A DNA stretch of 62,154 nt. Source: Stenotrophomonas maltophilia (lineage in GTDB: Bacteria > Pseudomonadota > Gammaproteobacteria > Xanthomonadales > Xanthomonadaceae). Where the stretch lies: the NCBI RefSeq assembly GCF_003970865.1, contig NZ_RXLZ01000026.1, forward strand, positions 1 to 62,154, in the 5' to 3' direction. Positions 1 through 8,959 of this stretch are shown here, in pieces. The position numbers and the translations under genes are program-made. The stretch's first letter is position 1. Every line of letters starts with the position of its first letter. The notes below the pieces were generated by a model. The model did no database searches, was not told where the DNA came from, and worked only from the letters and a program-made list of their open reading frames with translations.

Positions 1-80
1 CCTACCCTTGTTACTTCGCTTTGGTTTTTTTTTAAAGACACTACTGACACCTTTCAATCTTAAGACGTGCTTTTTTGTTT
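1..80. other. Non-genomic leader, possibly nanopore adapter/barcode
   Basis: This stretch is T-rich and unlike anything else in the window, and it lies directly outside an Illumina-type adapter. TACTTCG at 12-18 is also the start of the common nanopore ligation adapter. The segment around 34-61 resembles a noisy nanopore barcode: AAAGACAC, then GACA, then CTTTC, in the order found in barcode 01. CAGCACC at 87-93 is the usual flank after such a barcode. This is from memory and the match is loose, so the exact origin is unsure. That it is not chromosomal is more likely than not. Confidence 0.5.
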
Positions 81-146
81 CCAGATCAGCACCGCATACG
101 GGGTAGGACTCCGTTTCGTGGGCCCGGACATGTGTATCAGGGACAG
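81..146 (+). other. Illumina P7 + i7 index + Nextera read-2 adapter (artefact)
   Basis: Positions 113-146 match the 34-base Nextera read-2 transposase adapter at 29 of 34 positions. Exactly 8 bases before it (105-112, AGGACTCC) match the i7 index usually called N705 (AGGAGTCC) at 7 of 8. The preceding 24 bases (81-104) match the P7 primer at 15 of 24, including GCATACG. The 24+8+34 layout is that of a library molecule end. Translated, it gives the peptide MCIRDR, a familiar adapter-derived contaminant in protein databases. The error pattern suggests an unpolished long-read or chimeric contig end. Confidence 0.93.
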
Positions 147-147
147 G

Positions 148-522
148 CTCGGGCGACTTCTCCTCTCGGCTATCTTCCTGGTCAGCGGCATCGGCAAGCT
201 CGCCGATGCGTCCGGGACCATCGGTTACATCGCATCAAGCGGCCTTCCCCTGCCACAGCTGGCCTACGTGGCAGCGCTGGCCGTGGAGCTTGGCGGTGCC
301 CTGCTGCTGGTGCTCGGCTATCAGGCACGTTCCGTGGCGTTGTTGATGGCACTTTTCGCGCTGGCCACCGCGATCGGATTCCACGCCAACATCAGTGACC
401 AGAACCAGCTGTTCCACTTCCTGAAGAACCTGGCGATGGCCGGCGGCCTGCTGCAGGTCTGCGCATTCGGCGCCGGCGCGTTCAGCCTGGATGCCCGACG
501 CAACGCAGGAGCCGCGTCATGA
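148..522 (+). CDS. DoxX family membrane protein, 5' end lost
   Basis: Residues from LGRLLLSAIFLVSGIGKLAD onward are a DoxX-type four-helix membrane protein: a first helix with a GxxK(L)AD turn, a helix around VAALAVELGGALLLVLGY, a third around LLMALFALATAIGF and a last one near the C-terminus. Family members usually run 130-150 residues and about 125 are left, so only the first few residues are missing. The open frame continues upstream into adapter sequence, and an upstream start would be false. The stop overlaps the next start (ATGA at 519-522), so it is translationally coupled to the FAD oxidoreductase. DoxX proteins have been linked to thiol or quinone redox, but no specific function can be read here. 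Confidence 0.85.
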   Translation, partial: LGRLLLSAIFLVSGIGKLADASGTIGYIASSGLPLPQLAYVAALAVELGGALLLVLGYQARSVALLMALFALATAIGFHANISDQNQLFHFLKNLAMAGGLLQVCAFGAGAFSLDARRNAGAAS

Positions 523-2042
523 AGGACACCTGCGAGGATTCAACCACGCCGGAAAGTCCCGGCCGTCGTCACCTGCTCGAGGGCGGTCTGTACGCCGCGG
601 CAGCAACCGTGCTGGGGGCTGGCCTGAGCACCGCAACCGTCGGTCGCGCCGCTGCGGCGCTGCCCGCTCCCCAGACAGGAGGTCCCATGTCACCCGACGC
701 CCTTCAGGCCCTGTCGCTGTTGCTCCCCGGCGCGGTGTTCGCGCAAGGCAGCAAGGCATACGACAGCAGCCGCAGCACCTGGAATGGAACGATCGAGCAG
801 TCTCCTGCCGCGGTGGTGCAGGCGCGCTCCAGGCAAGACATCATCGCCGCGGTCACGTTCGCCAGCGCACACAACCTGGGTATCGCGATCAAGGCGACCG
901 GGCATGGCGCCCTGAAGGCCGCCGGCAACGATGCGATCCTGATTGATACCTCGCGCATGAAGCGACTGGTGGTCGACGCAGAACGCCGCACGGCCACCTT
1001 CGAGCCTGGCGTGGTGGCCATCGAGTTCCTGCGTGCTGCCCAGGCGCACGGACTGGCCGCACCGACGGCTGTTTCACCCTTCGTTGGAATGACCGGCTAC
1101 ACGCTTTCTGGCGGTTATGGCGACCTGCCGCGGGTATTCGGCCTGGGTTCGGACAATCTGATTTCGGCCGAGGTCGTACTCGCGGACGGCAGCACCCTGC
1201 GCGTCAGTGAGACCGACAATCCAGACCTGTTCTGGGCAATGCGCGGTGGCGGCGGCAATTTCGCGGTGGTCACGTCGATGACGGTGCGTCTGCACCCGGT
1301 CAAGCAGGTGTTGTCCGGTGTACTCACCTACGACATCGAAGATGCACGTCGCCTGGTTTCGAGCCTGCGCAGGTGGGATGACACGATTCCAGACAACATG
1401 ACCATGGCGCTGAGCTTCTTCGCAACGTCCGTTACCGGCACGCCGCGCCCGGTGGTCACGCTCGCCCTGGTCTATTTTGGCAATCCCGAACAAGGGCAGC
1501 CGCTCGTCGATGCGCTGGTGGCTGACGTCAAGCCCATCAGCAACACGGTCAAGGCGCAGAGCTATCTCTCGTACTTCGAGAATGACGTCAAGGACCCGGG
1601 CTATGGCTTCCGGAACTACTGGCATGGCGTACTGATCGACGAACTGACCGACCCGGTGGTCGACATCCTGCGCTCTACCGTCGAACAACCGGATTCGATG
1701 ATGATGCTGTTGTTCAGCTACTACCGCGGCGGTGCGTGGAGTCGCCTCGACGAAGGCACGACGGCGGTATCGCATCGCAATGCCAGTTGGCTGCTGAACG
1801 GCCGTGCCTTCTTCAAGGGTGATGCCGCCACCGTGGCCAGGGCGCAGGCGCAGGTGTCCGGCCTGGCAAGGCAGCTGGCGCCCTACAACAGTGGCGTGCC
1901 TTTCACCTACGTCGAGTACGAGGGTCCGTCGCGACTTCCGGACGTGTACGGCGAAGCGAAACTGGCGCGACTGCGGGAGATCAAGCGCCGCTACGACCCG
2001 TCGAACCTGCTGCGCTTCAACGCGAATATTGCGCCTGCGTGA
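519..2042 (+). CDS. Tat-exported FAD-binding oxidoreductase (berberine-bridge type)
   Basis: The 507-residue protein has an N-terminal signal that resembles a twin-arginine signal (GRRHLLEGG followed by a hydrophobic Ala/Gly-rich stretch). Next comes a PCMH-type FAD-binding domain (about residues 80-260), with the loop around [19 protein letters not shown] and the SGGYGDLPR and [10 protein letters not shown] segments that line the flavin. The C-terminal BBE motif [11 protein letters not shown] is intact. Such enzymes oxidise sugars or secondary metabolites with O2 or another acceptor. The substrate is not evident. It lies in an operon with the upstream DoxX gene. Its 3' end overlaps the convergent LysR gene by 26 bp. 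Confidence 0.85.
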   Translation: MKDTCEDSTTPESPGRRHLLEGGLYAAAATVLGAGLSTATVGRAAAALPAPQTGGPMSPDALQALSLLLPGAVFAQGSKAYDSSRSTWNGTIEQSPAAVVQARSRQDIIAAVTFASAHNLGIAIKATGHGALKAAGNDAILIDTSRMKRLVVDAERRTATFEPGVVAIEFLRAAQAHGLAAPTAVSPFVGMTGYTLSGGYGDLPRVFGLGSDNLISAEVVLADGSTLRVSETDNPDLFWAMRGGGGNFAVVTSMTVRLHPVKQVLSGVLTYDIEDARRLVSSLRRWDDTIPDNMTMALSFFATSVTGTPRPVVTLALVYFGNPEQGQPLVDALVADVKPISNTVKAQSYLSYFENDVKDPGYGFRNYWHGVLIDELTDPVVDILRSTVEQPDSMMMLLFSYYRGGAWSRLDEGTTAVSHRNASWLLNGRAFFKGDAATVARAQAQVSGLARQLAPYNSGVPFTYVEYEGPSRLPDVYGEAKLARLREIKRRYDPSNLLRFNANIAPA

Positions 2043-2961
2043 GGCCCCCCGTGGCCCGTGCTTCGGCCTGCAGCCAGTCACGGAACTGCATCACCTTCGG
2101 CAGCGAAGCGCAGGCCGGCCGGTACACGATGTAGTACGCCAGCGCCGCGGCAACGGCGATCTGCGGAAACAGCCGTACCAGCCGGCCTGCTGCCAGGTCG
2201 TCCCGCGCCATCACGCTGCGCGCCAATGCCACACCCCTGCCTTCGATGGCGGCCTGCAGTACGGCTGCGGAGTTGTTGACCTGCAGGCCGCGGGTAGGGT
2301 CCACATTGCCGGCGCCCGCACGGTGCAGCCACTCGCTCCAGCCCATGAAGCCGGCACGACTGTCCACCGACAGATCGTGGATCAACGGCTGTCCTTCCAG
2401 CTGCGACGGGTGGTCCAGCGGCCCATGCGTGCCAAGCCAGGCACTCGCGCAGACCGGAAATACCTCCTCCTCCATCAGCCTGTCCGCCGTCAGCCCCGGC
2501 CACTGGCCGTGGCCATAGCGCACGCCGATATCGATGCCGTCACGCTCGAAATCCACCAGGTTCAGGCCAGTGTGCAGTCCCACATCGATATCCGGCCAAT
2601 CGTTCTGGAAGTGTTCCAGCCGTGGCAACAACCACTTGGAGGCGAACGCTGGACTGGTGCTCACCGTCAGCAACCCGCCATTGGCATCTTCCTGAAGCCG
2701 CGAAAGGCCACGGGTCAGCCGATCCAGTCCTGCGCGGATGTCCGGCAGCGCACGTTCTGTGGCGTCGGTCGGGATCAGCCGACGGGCACCGCTCTTCTCC
2801 CGCGTGAACAGCTCCACGCCCAGCACGTCCTCCAGCGACCGGACAAGCTGGCCTATCGCAGCCGGGGTCACGTGCAGTTCCGCTGCTGCGGCACTGAAGC
2901 TCTGATGCCTTGCCGCGGCCTCGAGCGCACGCAGCGCGGTGAAGTTCAGATGTGCCTTCAT
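2017..2961 (-). CDS. LysR family regulator, GcvA-like
   Basis: A 314-residue LysR-type regulator. The N-terminal winged helix ([20 protein letters not shown], then [18 protein letters not shown]) is typical of the GcvA/AmpR subgroup, and a substrate-binding domain fills the rest. The ATG at 2961 is preferred over a longer frame because the HTH begins immediately after it. It is transcribed divergently from the SDR gene at 3088. The 126-bp gap holds TTCTTTG (2976-2982) and CAAGAA (2991-2996), an interrupted inverted repeat that could be its site. It probably controls the SDR and itself; the ligand is unknown. Confidence 0.88.
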   Translation of the reverse strand: MKAHLNFTALRALEAAARHQSFSAAAAELHVTPAAIGQLVRSLEDVLGVELFTREKSGARRLIPTDATERALPDIRAGLDRLTRGLSRLQEDANGGLLTVSTSPAFASKWLLPRLEHFQNDWPDIDVGLHTGLNLVDFERDGIDIGVRYGHGQWPGLTADRLMEEEVFPVCASAWLGTHGPLDHPSQLEGQPLIHDLSVDSRAGFMGWSEWLHRAGAGNVDPTRGLQVNNSAAVLQAAIEGRGVALARSVMARDDLAAGRLVRLFPQIAVAAALAYYIVYRPACASLPKVMQFRDWLQAEARATGGLTQAQYSR

Positions 2962-3087
2962 CAGCAAGATGGTTTTTCTTTGCGTCCGGCCAAGAATAAA
3001 GCATTTGAGAGGCACGCCGCGGGGGCGGAGGATCGGCCTCCTCTCCCCGGCCGGCGATCATCGGCCACGCATACGAAGGCACTCCAG

Positions 3088-3861
3088 ATGAACGACATCT
3101 TCAAAGGCAACAAGGTTCTGGTCATCGGCGGCACCAGCGGCATCGGCCTGGCATCGGCACGCAAGGTCCTGCAGGGCGGTGGCCGGGCCGTCATCGTCGG
3201 CCAGCGCGCCGACAAGACCGAGCGGGCACGGGCCGAACTTGCACAGTTCGGACCGGTTGCAGCGCTGTGCGGCAACCTCGCCACCGACGACGGCCTGGAC
3301 AGCCTGATGGCGGGCATCGCCAGCGCGCACCCGGATGTGGATCTGCTGGTGAATGCCGCCGGCATGTTCGTGCCCAAGGCGTTCCTGCACCACAGTGCCG
3401 ACGACTATGAGCAGTACATGCGCTTGAACAAGGCGTTCTTCTTCATGACCCAGCAGGTGGCGGCGAGCATGATTGCGAATGATCGCCCCGGTGCCATCGT
3501 CAACATCGGTTCGATGTGGGCACGCCAGGCCATCGCGGCCACGCCGTCGTCCGCGTACTCGATGGCCAAGGCGGGACTCCACGCCCTCACCCAGCATCTG
3601 GCCATGGAACTGGCGGGAAACAGCATCCGCGTCAACGCCGTATCCCCGGCCGTCGTGCAGACACCGATCTACGAAGCGTTCATCCCCAGCGAAGACGTGC
3701 AGAGCGTGCTGGAGGGATTCAACGCCTTCCATCCGATTGGCCGCGTCGGCACCGCGCAGGACGTGGCCGAGGTGATCGCGTTCCTGCTGTCGGACAAGGC
3801 GTCATGGGTGACGGGCGCGATCTGGGACGTGGATGGCGGCGTAATGGCCGGTCGCCCCTGA
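3088..3861 (+). CDS. Short-chain dehydrogenase/reductase
   Basis: A 257-residue classical SDR. It has the nucleotide-binding GGTSGIG motif near residues 14-20, NAAG in the structural strand, a catalytic Ser in NIGSMW, and the YSMAK Tyr/Lys pair. The open frame extends far upstream (to 1804) through a region that codes for other genes on both strands. The ATG at 3088 follows the normal SDR start ([15 protein letters not shown]) with a weak AGG upstream. It is divergent from the LysR gene and followed by a strong hairpin terminator. The oxidised or reduced substrate cannot be told. Confidence 0.88.
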   Translation: MNDIFKGNKVLVIGGTSGIGLASARKVLQGGGRAVIVGQRADKTERARAELAQFGPVAALCGNLATDDGLDSLMAGIASAHPDVDLLVNAAGMFVPKAFLHHSADDYEQYMRLNKAFFFMTQQVAASMIANDRPGAIVNIGSMWARQAIAATPSSAYSMAKAGLHALTQHLAMELAGNSIRVNAVSPAVVQTPIYEAFIPSEDVQSVLEGFNAFHPIGRVGTAQDVAEVIAFLLSDKASWVTGAIWDVDGGVMAGRP

Positions 3862-3869
3862 GCAAGTGC

Positions 3870-3893
3870 AGGCCGGGCGTCGGCGCCCGGCCT
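3870..3893. terminator. Bidirectional hairpin terminator
   Basis: A perfect 10-bp stem (AGGCCGGGCG / CGCCCGGCCT) with a TCGG tetraloop lies 8 bases after the SDR stop and 11 bases before the end of the convergent LysR gene. There is no long T-run. Its position between convergent genes suggests it stops transcription from both sides. Confidence 0.75.
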
Positions 3894-3904
3894 CTGCAAC
3901 CTGT

Positions 3905-4843
3905 CTACCCTGCTTCGCGGATCTGGCGTGCGGCCTCCCGGAGGCTTTCGATCAACCCCGCGATGGCAGGGTCGCTCGTCGTCGCTTCGCGCCAGTACAT
4001 GCCCAGCGCACCTGCAGTGCCCATCGACAACGGCAGCCGCGCCATCTGCTTCAGGCGAACGAAATGGTCGGCCACGTGCGCCGATACCGCAAGCAGCAGA
4101 TCGCTGTCGCGCAGCAGCGAGATGCTGGCCAGCATCGACGAAGACTCCACCGTGCACGGCGGTGGCGCCAGGCCGATTTCCGCCAGGCTGGATTCAAGAT
4201 TGCTGCGGATTGGAGTGCCTGTCGGCCAGACGATCCATGGATATCCGAAAGCCTGCTGCCAGGTGGGTGCTCGTTTACGCGTCAACGGATGCCCCGGACG
4301 TGCGACCAGCACGATCGGCTCCACATACAGCAGCTCGTACTGAAGGCCGGGAGGCGGGCTGCTGCTCCCAAGGCGGCCGACGGCCACGTCCACCTGTACC
4401 CGCTCCAGCTGTACCAACAGTTCGTCCATCGGACCTTCGCGCAGGCCGATCTGGATGTCCGGCTGCAGCCGCATGTAGCGCACGATCGCATCGGGCACCA
4501 GGTTGAATGTCGCCGCCGGCGACGTCGCCAGCATGACCCGGCGCAATCCTCCGTGGCGTACGGCTTCCACATCCTCTTCCGCACGCTGCATGGCGTTGAG
4601 GACCCGACGCGCGTACAGCAGCACCAGATGCCCGGCGCGTGTCGGGCTGATGCCACGCGCGTGGCGCTCGAACAGCGGCGTGCCGACGTCATCTTCCAGT
4701 TCACGCAGCCATTTGGACAGGCCGGGCTGCGTGGTGTGCGCCGTGCGGGCGGCTTCGGACAGGCTGCCGGTCTGCTCCAGCAACAGCAGCCACTGCAGAT
4801 GCCGCATATGCAGGCGGCGCGACCAGTCGAGCAACTCGGGCAT
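3905..4843 (-). CDS. LysR family regulator of the gentisate operon
   Basis: A 312-residue LysR regulator. The HTH (LQWLLLLEQTGSLSEAARTA, then TTQPGLSKWLRELEDDVGTP) resembles that of the CbbR/aromatic-catabolism group. The ATG at 4843 is chosen because CAGGAATT sits 7-12 bases before it; an in-frame start at 4864 has no such site. It is divergent from the gentisate dioxygenase gene, and the gap contains an AT-rich dyad (4863-4888). The arrangement is standard for activators of aromatic degradation, with gentisate or its precursor as the likely inducer. The inducer is an inference. Confidence 0.88.
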   Translation of the reverse strand: MPELLDWSRRLHMRHLQWLLLLEQTGSLSEAARTAHTTQPGLSKWLRELEDDVGTPLFERHARGISPTRAGHLVLLYARRVLNAMQRAEEDVEAVRHGGLRRVMLATSPAATFNLVPDAIVRYMRLQPDIQIGLREGPMDELLVQLERVQVDVAVGRLGSSSPPPGLQYELLYVEPIVLVARPGHPLTRKRAPTWQQAFGYPWIVWPTGTPIRSNLESSLAEIGLAPPPCTVESSSMLASISLLRDSDLLLAVSAHVADHFVRLKQMARLPLSMGTAGALGMYWREATTSDPAIAGLIESLREAARQIREAG

Positions 4844-4862
4844 GTGAATTCCTGTATGGATC

Positions 4863-4888
4863 AATACGCAAATATCATTTTCGCATTG
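4863..4888. promoter_or_regulatory. Candidate LysR operator for the gentisate operon
   Basis: AATACGCAAAT (4863-4873) and ATTTTCGCATTG (4877-4888) form an imperfect inverted repeat in an otherwise GC-rich gap between divergent genes. AT-rich dyads of this kind are what LysR activators usually bind. The start of the regulator gene is 20 bases to the left; the dioxygenase start is 66 bases to the right. Confidence 0.55.
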
Positions 4889-4953
4889 TAGGTCAACCTC
4901 CTAGTCTTGGTGTCGATGGCACCGCTCCGGGTGCCGGCAGGACGGAGTTTCCG

Positions 4954-6006
4954 ATGCATTCGATCTCTTCCCTCGACGCACGCACCGCGTTCAACCAGGA
5001 CATCGCCGCGGACCGCCTGGTGCCGCTGTGGGACCAGCTGCACTCGCTGGTGCCCCGCGAGCCCGCCAGGACCATCCAGGCAGCACTGTGGCGCTACCGC
5101 GAACTGCGCCCGCACCTGATGCGCGCCGGGCGATTGTTGACCGCCGCCGAAGCGGTGCGACGGGTACTGGTGATGGAGAATCCGGCGATCCCCGGCCGGG
5201 CATCGATCACCCAGAGCCTGTATGCGGGCCTTCAGCTGATTCTGCCGGGCGAGGTTGCGCCCAGCCATCGCCATACGCAGTCGGCCTTGCGCCTGGTGAT
5301 CGAGGGCCGCTCTGCCCACACCGTGGTCGATGGCGAGCGCATTCCGATGGCGCCGGGTGACTTCATCATCACGCCTTCGTGGACCTGGCACGACCACGGC
5401 AATCACCAGGAAGGCGAAGGCGGAGAGCCGGTGGTCTGGCTGGATGGACTGGATATTCCCCTGCTCGGCTTCCTTGGGGCCCAGTTCGCCGAAGAACACG
5501 CCAGTGAAGAGCAGCCGCTGACACAGGCCGACGGCAGCAGCCTGGCCCGCTATGGATCGGGCCTGTTGCCGGTCCGCCACCGCGTCCGCTCACCGGTGTC
5601 CCCCCTGTCGCACTACCCCTATGAGCGTACCCGGGAGGCCCTGCATGCGCTGCTGCGCAACGGCGAGCTTGATCCCTGGGACGGCATCAAGCTGCGTTAC
5701 GCCAATCCCGCGACCGGGGGCTGGGCCATGCCCTCCATTGCCACCTGCATGCAGCTGCTGCCGGGCGGCTTCCAGGGCCGAACCTGGCGCAGTACCGATG
5801 CCACGGTGTACTCGGTGGTGGAAGGCCGCGGTGACGCCATCATCGGCGGCCAGCGATTCGCCTTCGAGCCGAAGGACACCTTCGTGGTGCCGTCGTGGGC
5901 TGGCCTCTCATTGCATGCCAGCGAAGACGCGACACTGTTCAGTTTCTCGGACCGACCGCTGCACGAGGCCCTGGGCCTGCTGCGCGAATCACGTGAGCCG
6001 GTCTGA
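4954..6006 (+). CDS. Gentisate 1,2-dioxygenase
   Basis: A 350-residue two-cupin Fe(II) dioxygenase that opens the gentisate ring to maleylpyruvate. The N-terminal cupin carries the metal ligands H105 and H107 ([16 protein letters not shown]) and H146 (WTWHDHGN), with spacing matching known bacterial gentisate dioxygenases. A second cupin follows from about residue 260 ([20 protein letters not shown]). The length is normal for the family. It is the first gene of a five-gene operon with fumarylpyruvate hydrolase, transporter, isomerase and outer-membrane protein. The upstream LysR gene is divergent. The predicted enzyme is cytoplasmic. Confidence 0.95.
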   Translation: MHSISSLDARTAFNQDIAADRLVPLWDQLHSLVPREPARTIQAALWRYRELRPHLMRAGRLLTAAEAVRRVLVMENPAIPGRASITQSLYAGLQLILPGEVAPSHRHTQSALRLVIEGRSAHTVVDGERIPMAPGDFIITPSWTWHDHGNHQEGEGGEPVVWLDGLDIPLLGFLGAQFAEEHASEEQPLTQADGSSLARYGSGLLPVRHRVRSPVSPLSHYPYERTREALHALLRNGELDPWDGIKLRYANPATGGWAMPSIATCMQLLPGGFQGRTWRSTDATVYSVVEGRGDAIIGGQRFAFEPKDTFVVPSWAGLSLHASEDATLFSFSDRPLHEALGLLRESREPV

Positions 6007-6071
6007 GGCATCGACCATCCACGGCTACCGGTTTCCGATCCCCTTCCCTTTCTGTACCAGGAGTGGCGTCA

Positions 6072-6773
6072 ATGTCCTATCTGTTCCCACCTGCGCCGGT
6101 GGTTGGCGTACCGATCGTCGGCAGCGCTGACCGCTTCCCTGTCCGTCGCGTGTACTGCGTCGGGCGCAACTATGCCGCCCATGCACGCGAAATGGGCTTC
6201 GACCCGGACCGCGAGCCCCCGTTCTTCTTCTGCAAGCCCGCTGATGCTGTGATTCCGGTACAGGACGGTGAAGAGCTGCTGCTTCCGTATCCCCGCGAGA
6301 CCCATAACTACCACTACGAGATCGAACTGGTGGCCGCGATCGGCACCGGCGGTTCGGATATCCCCGTGGAAAATGCGTTGTCCCACGTATTCGGCTATGC
6401 CACGGGCCTCGATATGACCCGGCGCGACCTGCAGATGCAGATGCGCGAGATGGGGCGCCCCTGGGAAATCGGCAAGGCATTCGATCAATCGGCACCGATC
6501 GGGCCCTTGCATCCCGCTGCACACAGTGGGGCAATCACACAGGCCGAGCTCTGGCTGCAGGTCAACGGAGAAGACCGGCAGCGCAGCAGCACTGCCGCGC
6601 TGATCTGGTCGGTGGCCGAGACCGTCGCCTACCTCTCGCGCTTCTTCGCGCTGCAGCCGGGTGACTTGATCTTTACCGGCACTCCCGAAGGAGTGGGTGC
6701 CGTCGTTCCCGGCGACCTGATGGTCGGCGGCATCGCCGGCCTGGGCGAACTGAAGGTGCGCGTGGGCGCCTAG
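6072..6773 (+). CDS. Fumarylpyruvate hydrolase (FAH family)
   Basis: A 233-residue fumarylacetoacetate-hydrolase fold protein. [16 protein letters not shown] and the metal-binding acidic cluster in [14 protein letters not shown] are diagnostic, and [13 protein letters not shown] near the C-terminus closes the active site. With gentisate dioxygenase and a zeta-GST isomerase in the same operon it should split fumarylpyruvate to fumarate and pyruvate. The ATG at 6072 has AGGAG 8 bases upstream; a GTG at 6063 overlaps that ribosome site and is rejected. Confidence 0.92.
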   Translation: MSYLFPPAPVVGVPIVGSADRFPVRRVYCVGRNYAAHAREMGFDPDREPPFFFCKPADAVIPVQDGEELLLPYPRETHNYHYEIELVAAIGTGGSDIPVENALSHVFGYATGLDMTRRDLQMQMREMGRPWEIGKAFDQSAPIGPLHPAAHSGAITQAELWLQVNGEDRQRSSTAALIWSVAETVAYLSRFFALQPGDLIFTGTPEGVGAVVPGDLMVGGIAGLGELKVRVGA

Positions 6774-6791
6774 CCCAGGCTTGCCTGCGAT

Positions 6792-6807
6792 GGCCCCGAA
6801 CGGGGCC
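6792..6807. terminator. Weak hairpin within the gentisate operon
   Basis: GGCCCC-GAAC-GGGGCC forms a 6-bp stem in the 81-base gap between the hydrolase and transporter genes. It lacks a T-run and may only attenuate or stabilise the mRNA. Confidence 0.35.
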
Positions 6808-6854
6808 TGCTTCCACGTCACAGGGCTGCGCCGCGCGCGGCCAAGGGGAGGGTC

Positions 6855-8228
6855 ATGTCCGCAATCCTGTACAAGGGCGCTGTCGACGTCCGCGCGTTCG
6901 TCGATGCGCAGAAGCTGAGTGGATTCCAGTGGCGGGTACTGGGACTGTGTTTCCTGGTGGTTGCACTGGATGGGTTCGACACCGCCGCCATCGGCTTCAT
7001 CGCACCGGCATTGAGCCATGACTGGTCGTTGAGTCCGGGGCAGCTCAATCCGGTCCTGGTGGCCGCATTGGGTGGGCTGGCAGTGGGTGCGTTTGCCTGT
7101 GGGCCGCTTGCAGATCGCTTCGGCCGCAAGCGCATCCTGATGCTTTCAGTGCTGCTGTTCGGTGGATTCAGCCTGGCCTCGGCGTGGGCCGGTTCGGTAA
7201 CCGAGCTGAGCGTGCTGCGCTTCCTCACGGGCCTTGGCCTGGGAGGCGCGATGCCACAGGCGGTGACGCTCACCTCCGAGTACTGTCCGCAGCGGCGTCG
7301 CTCGCTGCTGGTCACCACCATGTTCTGCGGCTTCACCCTGGGCTCGGCGCTGGGCGGGGTCGTCTCCGCGCATCTGCTGCCGCTGTACGGCTGGCGCTCC
7401 GTGCTGGCGCTGGGCGGCATCCTGCCCCTGCTCGTGTTGCCTGCACTGGCACTGTGGCTGCCCGAGTCCGCGCGGTTCCTGCTGCTCACACCCGGCAATG
7501 AAGCACGTGTGGCCCGCCTGTTGCGTGCGATCGCGCCGCTGCCGGCCGGGTGGACCGGTGGGTTCGTCGACGCCTCCGATCCCGTTTCCGCAGTGGGCGC
7601 CGATCGTTCGCCGCTGCGACGCCTGATCGCGCCGGAACTTCGGCAGGGAACCCTGCTGTTGTGGGGCGCGTTCTTCATGAGCCTGCTGATCATCTACCTG
7701 CTGACCAACTGGCTGCCTACGCTGATCAAGGGGACCGGCCTGAGCCTGAGCCAGGCAGCGCTGTTGACGGCCCTGTTCCAGGTAGGGGGCACGCTGGGTT
7801 CGATTCTGCTGGGCGCGGCGATGGATCGGGTCAACCCTTATCGTGTGCTGGCACTGGCGTACCTGGCTGGCGCACTGTGCATCGGCGCAATCGCGCGCTA
7901 CTACACCGATTTCTGGTTGCTGGGTGCATTCGTGGCCGGCGTGGGCTTCTGCATCAGTGGCTCCCAGGTCGGGGCGAATGCACTCGCCGCGTCGTTCTAC
8001 CCCACTGCCAGCCGGGCTACCGGTGTCTCATGGGCGCTCGGTGCAGGGCGCATCGGTTCCATCGTCGGTTCACTCAGCGGCGGCGCAATGCTCGGCCTGG
8101 GCTGGGGCATGCACGGCATCTTCAGCCTGCTGATGATTCCGGCGGCCCTCGCTGCGCTGCTGATCTTCTGCATGGGCCGACGCTACCGCCCTGGCGCCGC
8201 GCCTCCGGCAGCGGCTCCGGGGCACTGA
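6855..8228 (+). CDS. Aromatic acid:H+ symporter (MFS, AAHS family)
   Basis: A 457-residue 12-helix MFS transporter. The first helix carries the DGFDT signature of the aromatic-acid:H+ symporter family (PcaK, BenK and gentisate/3-hydroxybenzoate carriers). The loop 2-3 motif GPLADRFGRKR is intact, and a second related loop (DRVNPYR) follows the central linker. Placement inside the gentisate operon makes gentisate or a hydroxybenzoate its likely substrate. Its start follows GGGGAGGGTC, a good ribosome site. It sits in the inner membrane. Confidence 0.93.
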   Translation: MSAILYKGAVDVRAFVDAQKLSGFQWRVLGLCFLVVALDGFDTAAIGFIAPALSHDWSLSPGQLNPVLVAALGGLAVGAFACGPLADRFGRKRILMLSVLLFGGFSLASAWAGSVTELSVLRFLTGLGLGGAMPQAVTLTSEYCPQRRRSLLVTTMFCGFTLGSALGGVVSAHLLPLYGWRSVLALGGILPLLVLPALALWLPESARFLLLTPGNEARVARLLRAIAPLPAGWTGGFVDASDPVSAVGADRSPLRRLIAPELRQGTLLLWGAFFMSLLIIYLLTNWLPTLIKGTGLSLSQAALLTALFQVGGTLGSILLGAAMDRVNPYRVLALAYLAGALCIGAIARYYTDFWLLGAFVAGVGFCISGSQVGANALAASFYPTASRATGVSWALGAGRIGSIVGSLSGGAMLGLGWGMHGIFSLLMIPAALAALLIFCMGRRYRPGAAPPAAAPGH

Positions 8229-8249
8229 TTTCTCCGCTACGAGCCTGCC

Positions 8250-8891
8250 ATGATCCTCTACAGCTTCTTCAACAGTTCCACCTCTTACCGGGTGCGGATC
8301 GCCCTTGCGCTGAAGGGACTTGCGCACGAACTCCGCACCGTCGACATCCGTGCAGGCGAACAGTACGCCGGGCCACACCGCACATTGAGCCCTGTGGGAG
8401 GCGTGCCGGTGCTGGTCACCGACGAGGGCGAGGTGATCACCCAGTCGCTGGCCATCCTCGACTATCTGGACCGCATTGCCCCGCAGGTTCCGCTGTACCC
8501 GGCCGATCCGGTCCAGCGTGCCCACGTGCTGGAGCTGGCGCTGCTGATTTCCTGCGACATCCACCCGCTCAACAACCTGCGTGCGCTGAAATACCTCGCC
8601 GATCCATTGGCGGTGGGCCCTGAGGCGCGTTCAGCGTGGTATGCGCACTGGATTGCGGAAGGGCTGGGCGCCGCCGAGGTACTGCTGCAACGCCGTGGAT
8701 CGTCGACGTACTGCTTTGGTGATTCGCCTGGCGCAGCAGACTGCTGCCTTGTGCCGCAGGTGGCCAACGCATTGCGCATGGGGTGCGACCTGACGCCCTA
8801 CCCACGCGTGCAGCAGATTCATGCGACCTGCCTTTCCCATCCCGCGTTCCAGGCCGCAGCGCCGGAGCGCCAACCCGACCATCGCCCATAA
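8250..8891 (+). CDS. Maleylpyruvate isomerase (zeta-class GST)
   Basis: A 213-residue glutathione transferase. The zeta-class motif SSTSYRVRIAL at residues 9-19 holds the catalytic Ser and Arg residues, and GGVPVL and TQSLAILDYLD form the glutathione-binding core. In this operon it should isomerise maleylpyruvate to fumarylpyruvate using glutathione, between the dioxygenase and the hydrolase. Maleylacetoacetate isomerases share this fold and motif, so the substrate assignment comes from context. Confidence 0.9.
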   Translation: MILYSFFNSSTSYRVRIALALKGLAHELRTVDIRAGEQYAGPHRTLSPVGGVPVLVTDEGEVITQSLAILDYLDRIAPQVPLYPADPVQRAHVLELALLISCDIHPLNNLRALKYLADPLAVGPEARSAWYAHWIAEGLGAAEVLLQRRGSSTYCFGDSPGAADCCLVPQVANALRMGCDLTPYPRVQQIHATCLSHPAFQAAAPERQPDHRP

Positions 8892-8959
8892 GCCTCGCCA
8901 GCCCTCGCTGCGTGCATCGGCTGGTGCCTCATCGTCCATGTGTTTCCGGGAGAGATCGC

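Noticed and set aside
67..147. Open frame with start at 67 giving a longer DoxX protein
   Set aside because: The added residues come from adapter sequence, including MCIRDR, so the start is not biological.
1804..3087. Upstream extension of the SDR open frame
   Set aside because: It crosses the FAD oxidoreductase end and the whole LysR gene. The SDR fold starts at the ATG at 3088.
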